Below, one piece after another: positions 42,556 through 51,794 of a stretch of DNA of 64,000 nt. The stretch is from Chthonomonadales bacterium (GTDB lineage Bacteria > Armatimonadota > Chthonomonadetes > Chthonomonadales > CAJBBX01). The number at the start of each line of letters is the position of its first letter. Within the stretch, counting starts at the first letter, position 1. The notes under the pieces were generated by a model. The model had not been told where the DNA came from. It saw only the letters and a program-made list of their open reading frames with translations, and did no database searches. The stretch is from the NCBI GenBank assembly GCA_020849275.1, contig JADLGO010000001.1:1-64000 (forward strand), read 5' to 3'. The translations under genes were made by a program, and so were the position numbers.

Positions 42556-43716
42556 TCAGGCCTGGGGCTTCTCCCAGTGGCGCGACGCCCACGAGAGCTC
42601 CACGGCTTCCAGCACTGCCTGGTTCCTCACGCCGTCCAGCCAATCCGGTGAGGCCGGCTTGCCGGCGGCAATGGCCTCCAGCAGGTCCTTCACCAGGTTG
42701 ATGAACGTGTGCTCATAGCCGATAATGTGGGCCACGGGCCAGTAGGCGCCGGCGTAGGGGTGCACGCTGTCGGTCGCCTGCACGGTGCGGAAGCCGCGCA
42801 CGTTGGGCTCGTCGTCGGCGAAGTAGACCTCCAGCTCGTTCATGCGCTCCAGGTTGAAGGCAACGCTCCCCTTGCTGCCATTGATCTCCCAGCGGTTGAA
42901 GTTCTTGCGCCCCTGAGCGAAGCGGGTGGCCTCGAACGTGCCGACGGCGCCGTTGTCGAAGCGCGCCAGAAAGATCGAGGAGTCGTCCACCGTCACGTCA
43001 CCCATCTGCTCGGCGGCCCTGCCTCCCAGACGGTCGTCGCTCTCGGCGAGCACGGGCCGCTGCTTGACGAACGTGTCGAGCATGCCGTTCACCTCGCCGA
43101 TCTCGCCCACGAGCCAGCGGGCCGTGTCGATGAGGTGCGCGTTGAGATCGCCGTGCGAGCCGGACCCGGCCACGCTCTTGTCGAGCCGCCACACGATCGG
43201 GAAGCTCGGGTCGGCGATCCAGTCCTGCAGGTACGTTCCACGCCAATGATAGATCCGGCCGATCCTCCCCTCGTCGATGAGCTGCTTGGCGAGGGCGACG
43301 GCGGGGGCCTTGCGGTAGTTGTGGCAGATGGCGTGGACGATGCCGGCCGAACGGGCGGCCTCCAGCATTCGCCTGGCGTCGGCCAGGCTGGTGGCGAGCG
43401 GCTTCTCGCACAGAACGTGCTTGCCGGCCTTCGCCGCGGCGATGGCCATCTCGGCGTGCACGTTGTTGTTGGTCGCCACGTCCACCAGGTCGATGTCCGG
43501 GCGGCTGACAACGTCCTCCCAGCGGGTGGCGTACTCCTGCCAGCCGTACTTCTCCGCCATCGCCCGGACCTTGTCCTCGCTGCGGCCGACGAGAACCTTC
43601 ATCACCGGCTCCACGTCCAGGTCGAAGTAGCGGGAGACCTGGCGGAAAGCGTTGCTATGGGCCTTCCCCATGAACTGATAGCCGATGAGCGCGATGTTGA
43701 GCGGACGTTTCGCCAT
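42556..43716 (-). CDS. Gfo/Idh/MocA-family oxidoreductase
   Basis: The 386-residue protein starts MAKRPLNIALIGYQFMGKAH (dinucleotide loop). It has HVLCEKPLATS with the family lysine, and GSHGDLNAHLIDTARWLVG, where Asp and His form the usual catalytic site (the GDxxxHxxD-type motif). It is the group annotated as sugar or inositol dehydrogenase-like, longer and different from the 357-residue protein at 8733-9806. GGGAGG precedes the ATG. It is separated from the RseB-like gene by 180 bases and probably has its own promoter. Substrate is unknown. Confidence 0.9.
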   Translation of the reverse strand: MAKRPLNIALIGYQFMGKAHSNAFRQVSRYFDLDVEPVMKVLVGRSEDKVRAMAEKYGWQEYATRWEDVVSRPDIDLVDVATNNNVHAEMAIAAAKAGKHVLCEKPLATSLADARRMLEAARSAGIVHAICHNYRKAPAVALAKQLIDEGRIGRIYHWRGTYLQDWIADPSFPIVWRLDKSVAGSGSHGDLNAHLIDTARWLVGEIGEVNGMLDTFVKQRPVLAESDDRLGGRAAEQMGDVTVDDSSIFLARFDNGAVGTFEATRFAQGRKNFNRWEINGSKGSVAFNLERMNELEVYFADDEPNVRGFRTVQATDSVHPYAGAYWPVAHIIGYEHTFINLVKDLLEAIAAGKPASPDWLDGVRNQAVLEAVELSWASRHWEKPQA

Positions 43717-43896
43717 CTGGATCGCCTCCCTTTGAAGCTGGAATGCCGCGCCGGCCGGCGTGCGGCGGCGGACCGAGGCCCCGGTTGGCCGGGTGACGGT
43801 TTCGCCGGTCCGCTGACCGTTTCCTGCCGCATGGCGAGACGGAGGAGGCGGGGCCGGCGCTCCGTGCGGCCGTCTGTCGCGGCCGCCCTGGCCCCG

Positions 43897-45189
43897 TCAG
43901 CGGCGCAGGCTGAGCACGCGCCGTTCGACGGCCTTCGGGGGCAGGCCGAAGCGAGTGGCCATGTCGCGCCAGGTCCAGCCCTGCAGACAGAGGGCGGCGA
44001 GGCTCGCGAACGGCTTGCCGGATCGGCGCGCGATGACCAGCAGGGCGGCGAGGGAGTCGACGCTCAGCCCGCGGTCGCGCATCGAGGCGAGGGCTCTGGC
44101 CGAGGCGCCGTAGGACCGGCGCAGTCTGGCGAGGAGCGGTCCCTCGTCCCCGTGATCCACCTGGTGGGCGACCGCCATCAGCATCCGCGGCTCCTCGCGC
44201 CCGATCACCAGCACGTCGAGCCGGTCCGAGCCGAGGTAGACCACGGTCTCGTCGCGCGCGGTGCGCGTGGCGCTGTACTCCAGCCACTGCGCGGGCCGCT
44301 CCGGCGGCGGCCTCGACTCGCAGATCGTCAGGTCGGTCATGCCGTCGGTGTAGTGCAGGTAGGCCGTCGGGCGACCTCCCACGGCGACGATGGTGCCCGC
44401 GCAGAAGGCGTGCCCGCTCGGCATCCGCAGCGGAAGGCGCACGGGGAAGCCGGTGGCGCGGCGCATCCGGCCCACATCGCCGAACACGACCGAGCGGCTC
44501 ATGTTGAGCCGCCTGGCGTCGCGCGGGAAGGCCGGAAGCACCTCGGACGCGGGGATTCGCGCGGGATACTCGACGCTGGTGTACATCGCCAGGCTGAGGG
44601 TATTGCCGCGGGCGTCGCTCTCCTTGCGCCAGAGGGGCACGCCGGTCGCCTGGTCGACCCAGAGCTGAAAGGAGCGGCGCCCAGGGGTGCGCGGCTCGAG
44701 CATCACGCGGTAGCATTCGCGCCCGGCCGAGTTCTCGCGGCCCTGCACGCGCACGCGGTAGTTGTGCTGGATGAGGCGCACCTGCCGCTCGATGTCCTTG
44801 CGAGCTCGCCCGAGAGGCATGGAGCGCTTCAGGCTGACGGTCTTGCGGCGGGGTTCGAAGAGACACATCCAGGCGCCGTCGTCGGACATGATGGTCCCGC
44901 GCTGCGCGGGCGGATCGAGGTAGACGGCGAGGCTGCGGCCAGATCGGCTTCGGACGATGCGCTTAGTGCTGATGCGCGGCTGCTGACCGCTGAGGTTCAC
45001 GACCACCATGCGGCCGCGCAGGTTCACGCCGCGCTGCGCCCGCGCCATCCGGCGCAGGACGGAGGCAGCGGAGGGAGAGGCGGCCGAAGCGGCCGAGGTG
45101 GCCGCGGGCAGCGTGCCGAGGGCGCAAAGGAGCAAGGCCGACCACCCCCATGCGGCGGCCGGCCCCGCGCACGCGTACCAGAGAGCCAT
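43897..45189 (-). CDS. RseB/MucB-like sigma-regulatory protein
   Basis: The 430-residue protein has a signal sequence, then a LolA/RseB-like N-terminal domain (ANVNLRG-type start at VLRRMARAQRGVNLRGRMVV, and LMYT-type end), with FQLWVDQATGVPLWRKESDARG. A middle domain (GRMRRATGFPVRLP, AVGGRPTAYLHYTDGMTDLTI) follows. In Escherichia coli RseB binds misassembled lipopolysaccharide and shields the anti-sigma factor RseA from proteolysis. The gene comes right after the sigma and anti-sigma genes (25 bases after the latter stop), which supports the assignment. The last 80 residues (SFASL..WTWRDMATRFGLPP) look like a helix-turn-helix-like tail, which is unusual. Confidence 0.8.
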   Translation of the reverse strand: MALWYACAGPAAAWGWSALLLCALGTLPAATSAASAASPSAASVLRRMARAQRGVNLRGRMVVVNLSGQQPRISTKRIVRSRSGRSLAVYLDPPAQRGTIMSDDGAWMCLFEPRRKTVSLKRSMPLGRARKDIERQVRLIQHNYRVRVQGRENSAGRECYRVMLEPRTPGRRSFQLWVDQATGVPLWRKESDARGNTLSLAMYTSVEYPARIPASEVLPAFPRDARRLNMSRSVVFGDVGRMRRATGFPVRLPLRMPSGHAFCAGTIVAVGGRPTAYLHYTDGMTDLTICESRPPPERPAQWLEYSATRTARDETVVYLGSDRLDVLVIGREEPRMLMAVAHQVDHGDEGPLLARLRRSYGASARALASMRDRGLSVDSLAALLVIARRSGKPFASLAALCLQGWTWRDMATRFGLPPKAVERRVLSLRR

Positions 45190-45214
45190 AGACTGACCGA
45201 CCGACGGGGTGGCG

Positions 45215-45799
45215 CTAGCGACGCGAGGGCAACGGCTGGTCCACGCGGGGTCCCGTCGGCATATAGTAGGGTGGTCCGGCCGTGCTCAGCGAGACCGGCT
45301 CGATGCCGCCAGAGAAGGTCGGCTGGGCCGGATCCCACGACTCGTGCAGGAACTGCAGATCGCGGATGGGCAGGGCGGTGGGAGCGGCCACGTAATCGCG
45401 GCGCGGCAGCGTGGCCAGGTCCACCGGGCCGTTGGCCGGGGTGGTGGGCACCGCCAGGAGCACTACGAGCGCTGCGGTGACCATGCCGGCTCCGAGCGCC
45501 GCGGCGCGGAACCGCTGCCGGGCGCAGGTGCTCTGCGTCTCCCACCAGCCGCCGAGCGGCAGGCATCGGCTCGCGCGGGGATCCGCCTCCAGCCTGCGAA
45601 GGATCTCGTCGGCCAACCCGGGCCGAGGGGTCTGGAACACCATCCCCGAGAGAAGGCGCTTGGTATTCAGCAGGGACTGATACTCGTCGTCACATTCGCT
45701 GCAAACCCGCAGGTGCTGCCGAACGTGCAACTGCTCCACGCCGGCCAGCTCACCGTCGATGTAGGCGGAGAGGAGGCTGTTGATCCTACGGCAATTCAC
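45215..45799 (-). CDS. Anti-sigma factor with zinc-finger (zf-HC2/RsiW-like) domain
   Basis: The 194-residue protein starts at GTG after AGGAGATCGAT, overlapping the sigma gene by 14 bases. The N-terminus has the His-x3-Cys-x2-Cys zinc motif (HLRVCSEC, His29, Cys33, Cys36) typical of anti-sigma domains that clamp ECF factors. One membrane helix lies at about 95-115 (ALGAGMVTAALVVLLAV). The extracytoplasmic part (about 116-194) is Pro-rich. It should hold the upstream sigma factor inactive until an envelope signal releases it. Confidence 0.88.
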   Translation of the reverse strand: MNCRRINSLLSAYIDGELAGVEQLHVRQHLRVCSECDDEYQSLLNTKRLLSGMVFQTPRPGLADEILRRLEADPRASRCLPLGGWWETQSTCARQRFRAAALGAGMVTAALVVLLAVPTTPANGPVDLATLPRRDYVAAPTALPIRDLQFLHESWDPAQPTFSGGIEPVSLSTAGPPYYMPTGPRVDQPLPSRR

Positions 45800-46391
45800 A
45801 TCGATCTCCTGTCGTCTCCCGGCACTGCGCCCCGCGAAGCCGGTTGCGGAGCATCTTGCGCCCGCGATGCAGCCGGGAGCGAACGGTGCCCAGAGAGCAT
45901 CCCATGGCCTCGGCGATCTCCTCGTACGAGAGCCCCTCGACGTCGGCCAGAATGACGGCATGCCGAAAGTCGTGGGGAAGCTCGTCGAGAGCCATCTGGA
46001 GCGGCTCGTCGAGCTCCATCTGGAGCATCATGGACTCCGGATCGCTGCTCACGTCGGGGATCTCGATCCGCACCTCGGTCTCGCCGCCGGCGTTCACCAG
46101 CGGCTGGTCGAGGGACTGCAGGCGTGCCTTCGGCCGCTTTCGCAACTCGTCGATGAACACGTTCGAGATGATGCGGTACAGCCAGTTCTCAAACGGCATC
46201 TGTCGGTTGTAGCGATCGAAAAACCGGTACGCCCGCACGAAGGCTTCCTGCGTCAGATCCTCCGCGTCGGCGTGGTTGCCCGCCATGCGATAGGCGATGT
46301 TATAGGCCTGGCGGTGGCACCTGTGCACCAGCGCATCGAACTCTCGCCTATCGCCCTGCACGCTCCGTGAGAAGGTCTCGCTGAAGTCCAT
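45786..46391 (-). CDS. ECF RNA polymerase sigma factor (RpoE-like)
   Basis: The 201-residue protein has region 2 (about 20-85, DAEDLTQEAFVRAYRFFDRY and FENWLYRIISN) and region 4 (about 140-190, DVEGLSYEEIAEAMGCSLGT then VRSRLHRGRKML). The acidic linker (about 95-125) is longer than in the shortest ECF factors. It would direct polymerase to envelope-stress genes. The first gene of a sigma, anti-sigma, RseB-like operon, it has a possible self-recognised promoter at 46421-46449. Confidence 0.95.
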   Translation of the reverse strand: MDFSETFSRSVQGDRREFDALVHRCHRQAYNIAYRMAGNHADAEDLTQEAFVRAYRFFDRYNRQMPFENWLYRIISNVFIDELRKRPKARLQSLDQPLVNAGGETEVRIEIPDVSSDPESMMLQMELDEPLQMALDELPHDFRHAVILADVEGLSYEEIAEAMGCSLGTVRSRLHRGRKMLRNRLRGAQCRETTGDRCELP

Positions 46392-46420
46392 GCGTCCTGC
46401 CCTGCCTCCACTATCTCTTG

Positions 46421-46449
46421 GTTACGGTCGTCTGGCGAACCGGAGTTCC
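46421..46449 (-). promoter_or_regulatory. Possible ECF-type autoregulatory promoter of the sigma operon
   Basis: On the minus strand GGAACT is followed after 17 bases by CGTAAC. GGAAC is the -35 core read by RpoE-like ECF factors. The predicted start site leaves about 24 bases to the ATG. Confidence 0.4.
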
Positions 46450-46566
46450 CGGGCGCCGGGGCACGCAACGGCGCAGGTGAAACGCGGCCGGCGCGCCGAA
46501 CGTCCTGTAGGCGGCGGGGCCGCGCCACCGGGCGCGCACACCCGCCGCGCGAGAGGAGCGGAGGGC

Positions 46567-47523
46567 ATGGCGAGCGTGTCGCAGGCGAAGTCCTTCTGGA
46601 AGGTGCTCAAGCAGGTCTCGGTGACGCAGATCGCCGAGGAATCGCACCGCGCCTTCTCGCTGGCGCTCGTGGGCTCGCCGGAGCGCCGGGCCGAGGCGCT
46701 GGCCCGGCTCTACCCCGGGCAGCCCGAGGAGAGCGTGCACCCGCTCATCCGCGCCTTCGACTCGACGGACCGCGAGAGCGGCTTTCCCGAGGAGGGCGGC
46801 AGCTTCGACATCGTCATCGATGCGGGCAAGGGCCGCGGCCCCACCCCTCAGGCAACCGCGATCTACAGCGTCGACGAGATCGGTGGCTGGGACCGACTGG
46901 TGGAGCGGCTGCTGGACGAGCGGCCCGACCTGGCGTTGAGCCTGGCGCGGCGGTTCCCGGGGCTGCGCGAGGCCGTGGCGGGGCGCGTGATCCGCGAGAC
47001 CGCCGTCGCCAACGCGGAGTTCGCCATGCTGAACGCGCTGCCCGGCATCGTGCCGATCCTCGGCCTGTTGCTGCCGACCACCGCGATCGGCGACATCGTG
47101 ATCCTCGCGAAGAACCAGGCGATGATGATGTTCCGTCTGGCCGCCGTGCACGACCTGCCGCTCGACCTGCGCGCGCGCTCGCGCGACCTCGCTCCGCTGC
47201 TGGGCAACGCCTTCGGCTGGCGGGCGCTCGCGCGCGAGGTGGTCGGCGTGGTGCCCGGTGGTGTTGGCATGGTGGCGCGCGGCATGATCGCGTATGCGGG
47301 CACGGTGGCCCTCGGCGAGGCGGTGCGTCGCCTCTACGCGCTGGGCCAGCAGCCCACGCGCGCCCAGATCAACCTCTACTATCGCAGGGCCTATGCCGGC
47401 GCGCGCGAGACCGTCCGCTCCATGGCCGCGCGCATCCTCGGTCAGCGGCGGCGGCGGCGCTCCCTGCCGCCCGCGCCCGAGCCCGAGTCCGAGACGCAGC
47501 CGCAGGGGCCCTCCGGGGCCTGA
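46567..47523 (+). CDS. DUF697/YcjF-like membrane-associated protein
   Basis: The 318-residue protein has a helical N-terminal half and a C-terminal half (about 155-290) with the DUF697 pattern. That half has LNALPGIVPILGLLLPTTAI (a hydrophobic pair), DIVILAKNQAMMMFRLAAVH, and VVGVVPGGVGMVARGMIAYAG before ALGEAVRRLY. DUF697 often occurs beside or within GTPase proteins of membrane function; here no GTPase domain is present. The tail is Arg- and Pro-rich. GAGGAGCGGAGGGC precedes the ATG. It is divergent from the sigma operon. Function is unknown. Confidence 0.72.
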   Translation: MASVSQAKSFWKVLKQVSVTQIAEESHRAFSLALVGSPERRAEALARLYPGQPEESVHPLIRAFDSTDRESGFPEEGGSFDIVIDAGKGRGPTPQATAIYSVDEIGGWDRLVERLLDERPDLALSLARRFPGLREAVAGRVIRETAVANAEFAMLNALPGIVPILGLLLPTTAIGDIVILAKNQAMMMFRLAAVHDLPLDLRARSRDLAPLLGNAFGWRALAREVVGVVPGGVGMVARGMIAYAGTVALGEAVRRLYALGQQPTRAQINLYYRRAYAGARETVRSMAARILGQRRRRRSLPPAPEPESETQPQGPSGA

Positions 47524-47551
47524 GCCGCGCCTCGCGCCAGGAGGACCCCCC

Positions 47552-48739
47552 ATGACGCCCGCCGCTCGCCGGGCCTCCGCTTTCGCGGCCGCGCTCGCCG
47601 CCTTCGCGCTCGCGCCGGCCTCCCCCGCGCCCGACCGCCAGACAGATCGCTCGGCGCTCTGGACGCGCGCCGGGCGCAACGTCATCGCCGGCTTCCGCAA
47701 CATGTACAACCTGCACGTCTTGCGCGTGCCGGATCGCGCCTTCCCCTACCGCGGCTGGTTCTTCGGGTGGGCCGCGTCCGACTGCAACCGGGGCATCCCC
47801 GGCTACCGCGGATGCGATGCCGTGTTCGCCGCCCGCGCCCGCGCGCTCGACGGGCCCTGGCAGGTCTACGCCGACGACGGGAGGTGGGACGCAACGGGTA
47901 GCCCGGCCCTCTGGCGGCCGGTGGTGTCTCCCGACGACACCTGGTTCGACGAGTGGCACAACGGCGATCCCAGCGTCGCGCGGGTGGGCCGCACCTTCTA
48001 CATGGCGTACAGCGCGGTTGGCCACAACCGTGACCGCGTGCCGGCCGGCGCTCCGGGCGACCGCGACGGCAGCCTGCTCTGCATTCGCGGGGCGGCCAGC
48101 GAGGATGGCGTGCACTGGCGCCGCTCCGACCGCCCCATCCTGCTGCATGCGCCCGACGTCGGCGCGCCGACCGTGTCCGAGGGCGACGCGCACGCGTTCG
48201 GCTCCTATCACCGCCCGACGCTGCTGCGCGAAGGCGGCCGGTTCCGACTGTGGTTCGACTACTGGGCGGGGCGCGAGAAAGGCCTGGCAATGGGCTACGC
48301 GGAGAACCGTGGCGATTTCCTCAACGCGCATGACTGGCGCGTGGTGCGCGCGGACGACGATCCGTGCCTGGCGCAGTTCCCCAACCCCGACGTGGTGCGC
48401 GCCGGGGACCTGCTGCACGCGTTCGGCGATCCGGCCGTGGATGGCGAGCACCCGTGGCGCAGCCGCAAGATCGTGGAGGCGGTCTCGCGCGACGGCTTGC
48501 GGTGGCTGGTCCTCGGCCACGTACGGCCCGACGCGGACGCGGAGGCCATCCACGTGCCGGAGGCCCTCGTTCGCCGCGCGGACGGGCGGACGGTGCTCGA
48601 CCTCTTCTACGCGTGTCAGGTCGGCGGCGCGCCCTACGACTACCGCTACGACCGCATCCGGCGCATGAGCCGCACGCTGGACACCGTCGGGGAGCGAGGG
48701 CTGGCCGCCCTGTGGGACGGCGCCTTCGTGCGGCGCTGA
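47552..48739 (+). CDS. Secreted GH43/GH32-like beta-propeller glycosidase-family protein
   Basis: The 395-residue protein has a signal peptide (ASAFAAALAAFALAPASPAP) and a five-bladed propeller pattern: WHNGDPSVARVGRTFYMAYS, SYHRPTLLREGGRFRLWFDY, and FPNPDVVRAGDLLHAFGDPA are successive blade starts. Asp in GDPSV and Asp in NPDVV fall at expected catalytic positions, but the acid Glu is not obvious to me. It could therefore be a binding protein or a phosphorylase-like member. CCAGGAGGACCCCCC precedes the ATG, and the gene follows the DUF697-like gene after 28 bases. Substrate is unknown. Confidence 0.68.
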   Translation: MTPAARRASAFAAALAAFALAPASPAPDRQTDRSALWTRAGRNVIAGFRNMYNLHVLRVPDRAFPYRGWFFGWAASDCNRGIPGYRGCDAVFAARARALDGPWQVYADDGRWDATGSPALWRPVVSPDDTWFDEWHNGDPSVARVGRTFYMAYSAVGHNRDRVPAGAPGDRDGSLLCIRGAASEDGVHWRRSDRPILLHAPDVGAPTVSEGDAHAFGSYHRPTLLREGGRFRLWFDYWAGREKGLAMGYAENRGDFLNAHDWRVVRADDDPCLAQFPNPDVVRAGDLLHAFGDPAVDGEHPWRSRKIVEAVSRDGLRWLVLGHVRPDADAEAIHVPEALVRRADGRTVLDLFYACQVGGAPYDYRYDRIRRMSRTLDTVGERGLAALWDGAFVRR

Positions 48740-48746
48740 GCGCGCC

Positions 48747-50621
48747 CTACGGCACCTCTCCGGGCCACTCCGTGCCCGCGAGGCTCGCAGCGTACGCTCC
48801 CTCGCCCCGGTTGGATGCCGTGATGCTGGCCTGCGCCGCCGCCTCCTGGCGCGCGGTCAGCATCACGGCGGCCGTGTAGCCGAGCAGCAGCAGGCAGGCG
48901 ACTGGCACGCCGATGCCCGCGAAGCCGCGCACGATCCCTACCGAGGCCGGCACGCGCCACACGCGGCTCAGGGCGACCAGCAGCCCGGCCACCAGCAGCG
49001 GGAGCGCGGGCGCGTAGACCGCCCACAGGAGCGCCGCCGAAGCCGCCGGGGCCGCGCGCTCGTTGCCCATCAAGGCCAGCGCTGCCGGCACGTAGACCGA
49101 AGCGCACTGAAACTGGAAGGCGACCAGCCACAGCGCCAACGCCGCGCCGGAGGCCGCCACCGCGACCCCGGCCGCCTCTCTCGGGAGCCCGTCCAGGCGC
49201 GCGGCGGCCGCCGACGCCAGAAGAGCGCCGCCGAGCAGGGCGCCGAGCAGGAGCGGCGTGCCGGGCCAGCCCCCGAGTCCCGATAGCACCGCGACGGCGC
49301 TGACAGCGCCCAGGGCCGCCCCGCCCGCCAGCGCCCGGCGCATGGCCGTCGGCAGCGGGCGTCCGCCGCGCATGGGCGCCGTCCGCGCGAGTGCCTCGCT
49401 TCCGAGACCGAGCAGCAGCATCCAGAGAGCGTTCAGCAGCAGCGGGATGTCCCACGCCCACCAGCGCGCGACATCGCCGACGCGGCTGAGGGGGAGGGAG
49501 TAGAACGCGCGCCCGCCCCCTCGCGCCAACGCTCCGGCCGCACGCTCGGCGCGCGCCCGCCGCGCCTCCTCCGGATGCCCGATTCGCTCCATGTACGCCG
49601 TGTACGCGGCCATCCGCCGCGCGGTCCAGACCTCTTGGTCCCTCGGCGCCGCGGGCTCCACCTCGCCGCCGGGCGTCCCCGTGGCGATCGCGGCGATGGC
49701 GATGCCGACCAGGGAGCCGATCAGGCTCTCCGAGCGCGCGCGCATCCGGCCGCCGATGCGACCCAGCGCGCGGCGGATCGTCAGGCCGTCCTCCGGCCTG
49801 CCGGCGCGCTCCGCGTCGATGGCCATCGCCAGGCCCATGCGCGCGACGGCCCGCATCCCGGCGAGGTGCGGGTAGACGGTAACGGCATCGACCGTCAGCC
49901 GGCCGAGGGCGCTGCGGTCGCCGAGTCCCTCCCGCTGCATCTGCTCGGCCCCCGCCACCTCCACACGACAGTAGTCGTTCCAGCCGGGCCGTGCCGACGC
50001 GCTCAGCAGCGCCTGCACGGCCTCCTGGTCGCGGTGCCCGGCGAAGAGGCCGAGGGCGCGCATCAGGGGGAAGAAGCTGTTGGTCGGGTCGAGACGCTCG
50101 CCAGCGAGTGCGTCCCTATCGAAGCGCGCCAGCGCCTCGGGCGCGGGCGACTTGCGACGCCGCGTGCGGTCCACCGGGCGCGAGCGCGGCGGGTCATCGT
50201 TCTCGTCCCGATCGATGCGAACCGCTTCAAGCGCGGCGAAACGCAGAGCGGTCGCGTAGACGGCAGGCTCGTCCGGGAAACGAGCCTTCAGCGCGCGGAT
50301 CGCCTCGGAACGCTCCTCGGCCGACGCGGGCCGGCGGACCGCGGAGGCGACCTGAACACCGAGGTCGCGCGGGTGCCGGGCGGCGTACGCCACCAACCCC
50401 GCGGCGTAGGTCGAGGTGCCCGCCTCCGGGGCGATCTCCGCTCCAACGAGGAGCTTGCGCACGCCGAGTGAGGCTGCCGCGCGGCTTGCGCCGAGCGGCG
50501 GCAGGCAAAGGGCAAGTTGATCGCGGACGATCCAGCCGGTCATCGGCATCGCGATTAGGACGAGCAGGGCTCCGGCGGTCAGGCCTACAAGAACCGCGCG
50601 TCGGGAAGACCGGGTGACCAT
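48747..50621 (-). CDS. Large polytopic membrane protein in an ECF-sigma operon
   Basis: The 624-residue protein has an N-terminal membrane helix (about 9-34), a long helical extracytoplasmic or cytoplasmic part (about 40-385) with Arg/Asp-rich segments (DRDENDDPPRSRPVDRTRRR), and at least five C-terminal helices (about 390-600). It starts behind GGAGGCATCG and comes 10 bases after the anti-sigma stop. The position suggests it senses or answers the same signal as the sigma/anti-sigma pair. I recognise no family and make no functional claim. Confidence 0.65.
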   Translation of the reverse strand: MVTRSSRRAVLVGLTAGALLVLIAMPMTGWIVRDQLALCLPPLGASRAAASLGVRKLLVGAEIAPEAGTSTYAAGLVAYAARHPRDLGVQVASAVRRPASAEERSEAIRALKARFPDEPAVYATALRFAALEAVRIDRDENDDPPRSRPVDRTRRRKSPAPEALARFDRDALAGERLDPTNSFFPLMRALGLFAGHRDQEAVQALLSASARPGWNDYCRVEVAGAEQMQREGLGDRSALGRLTVDAVTVYPHLAGMRAVARMGLAMAIDAERAGRPEDGLTIRRALGRIGGRMRARSESLIGSLVGIAIAAIATGTPGGEVEPAAPRDQEVWTARRMAAYTAYMERIGHPEEARRARAERAAGALARGGGRAFYSLPLSRVGDVARWWAWDIPLLLNALWMLLLGLGSEALARTAPMRGGRPLPTAMRRALAGGAALGAVSAVAVLSGLGGWPGTPLLLGALLGGALLASAAAARLDGLPREAAGVAVAASGAALALWLVAFQFQCASVYVPAALALMGNERAAPAASAALLWAVYAPALPLLVAGLLVALSRVWRVPASVGIVRGFAGIGVPVACLLLLGYTAAVMLTARQEAAAQASITASNRGEGAYAASLAGTEWPGEVP

Positions 50622-50631
50622 CGATGCCTCC

Positions 50632-51177
50632 TCAGGTTACCGGGCGGTCGCCCCGGCTGGAGCGGCACGCGGACGGGTCGGTTTCGGGCCGCGACTCCTT
50701 GCGTGGCACGTCGGGTTCCAGCCGCCCGAGGAGGCCGGCCAGCGAGCCGCCGGTCAGCACCGGCGCCTCGAGCGCGCGCTCGATGAGCTCCGGGGATGCG
50801 GCCGAGGCGTCGCGGACCGCGGGGACCGGAAGCGGAGCGCGGGCGCACCAGAGCGCCAGTGCCGCGGTGACGGCGGCGGAGCAGAGCGCGCTGGCCGCGG
50901 CGGCGCGCAGCGGCGACCGGGCGGGCGCCAGAGGGGCGGGCGTCGCCGTCAGCCGGCGCCGGACGTCGGCCCACCGGTCGAGCGTGGCAGGCGTCGGTTC
51001 GGCGGCGACCTCGCGCAGGGCATCCACGGCCGAGCGCACGCGCCCCGCCTCCGCGGCACAGGCAGGACACCGTGTGATGTGCTCACGAACCCTGGCCTCG
51101 TCAGAGTTCGAAAGCCGCCCCCAGGCGTCGTCCCACAGCCGCGCCCGCGCGCGCCGACAGGCGCCCCATGCAGTCAT
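50632..51177 (-). CDS. Anti-sigma factor with zinc-finger domain (second module)
   Basis: The 181-residue protein has His-x3-Cys-x2-Cys (HITRCPAC, His33, Cys37, Cys40) and one membrane helix at about 93-110. The Pro/Arg-rich C-terminal tail (about 150-181) is outside the helix. Its ATG lies three bases after the sigma stop, using GAGGAG inside the sigma gene's last codons. It is the predicted inhibitor of the sigma factor at 51181-51768. Confidence 0.85.
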   Translation of the reverse strand: MTAWGACRRARARLWDDAWGRLSNSDEARVREHITRCPACAAEAGRVRSAVDALREVAAEPTPATLDRWADVRRRLTATPAPLAPARSPLRAAAASALCSAAVTAALALWCARAPLPVPAVRDASAASPELIERALEAPVLTGGSLAGLLGRLEPDVPRKESRPETDPSACRSSRGDRPVT

Positions 51178-51180
51178 CGT

Positions 51181-51768
51181 CTACTCCTCCGTCTCGATCA
51201 CGCCGGCCAGCCGGTCCTTCAGACGCCGGCGGGCACGGAACAAGCGCACATGGACGCACGCGCGAGAGCAGCCGAGCACGCGCGCCGTCTCCTCGGGGCC
51301 CAGACCCTCCAGGTCACGCAGAACGATCACCTCGCGCTCCGCCGGACGCAGGGAAGCGATGGCCGCGCGCACGGCGATCGCGCGCATCCGGCGCTCCAGC
51401 GGCAGGGCGGGGTCGCCCAATGGGTCTTCCAGGTGCTCCAGACCCGCGCCGGCCGGCATCTCCGCGCCGCGGCGGCGCGAACGGAGGCGGTCGCGGCAGG
51501 TGTTCGCGCAGATGCGAAGGAGCCAGGTCTCGAGCGGGCAGTCGCCGCGGAAGCGGTGGAGCGCCTGGAACGCGCGAACGAAGGTGTCCTGCGCGGCATC
51601 GTCGGCTTCCTCCCAGTTCGCGAGCATGTGGTAGGCATAGCGGAAGACGAGCGCGTGGTGTCGGCGGTAGGCCGTCTCGAACGCGTCGAGGTCGCCGGGG
51701 CGGCACACGTCGGCAGCGCCGTCGAGTTCCATCCTGGCCGCCATCGTCGCCTCTGTCCGCGCCATCAT
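51181..51768 (-). CDS. ECF RNA polymerase sigma factor (second module)
   Basis: The 195-residue protein has region 2 (about 25-90; EEADDAAQDTFVRAFQALHR, LETWLLRICAN) and region 4 (about 130-185; DLEGLGPEETARVLGCSRAC and VHVRLFRARRRL). It differs clearly from the first ECF factor (for example HVRLFRAR in place of RSRLHRGR), so it should have a different regulon. The start is the first of two consecutive ATGs, with AAGGAG eleven bases upstream. A weak ECF-like promoter lies at 51795-51822. Confidence 0.93.
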   Translation of the reverse strand: MMARTEATMAARMELDGAADVCRPGDLDAFETAYRRHHALVFRYAYHMLANWEEADDAAQDTFVRAFQALHRFRGDCPLETWLLRICANTCRDRLRSRRRGAEMPAGAGLEHLEDPLGDPALPLERRMRAIAVRAAIASLRPAEREVIVLRDLEGLGPEETARVLGCSRACVHVRLFRARRRLKDRLAGVIETEE

Positions 51769-51794
51769 GGCCCGCTGGGCTCCTTCCTACCATA

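Noticed and set aside
42709-45480. Long plus-strand open frame of 923 codons
   Set aside because: It is antisense to the Gfo/Idh/MocA and RseB-like genes, both of which have clear motifs and ribosome sites.
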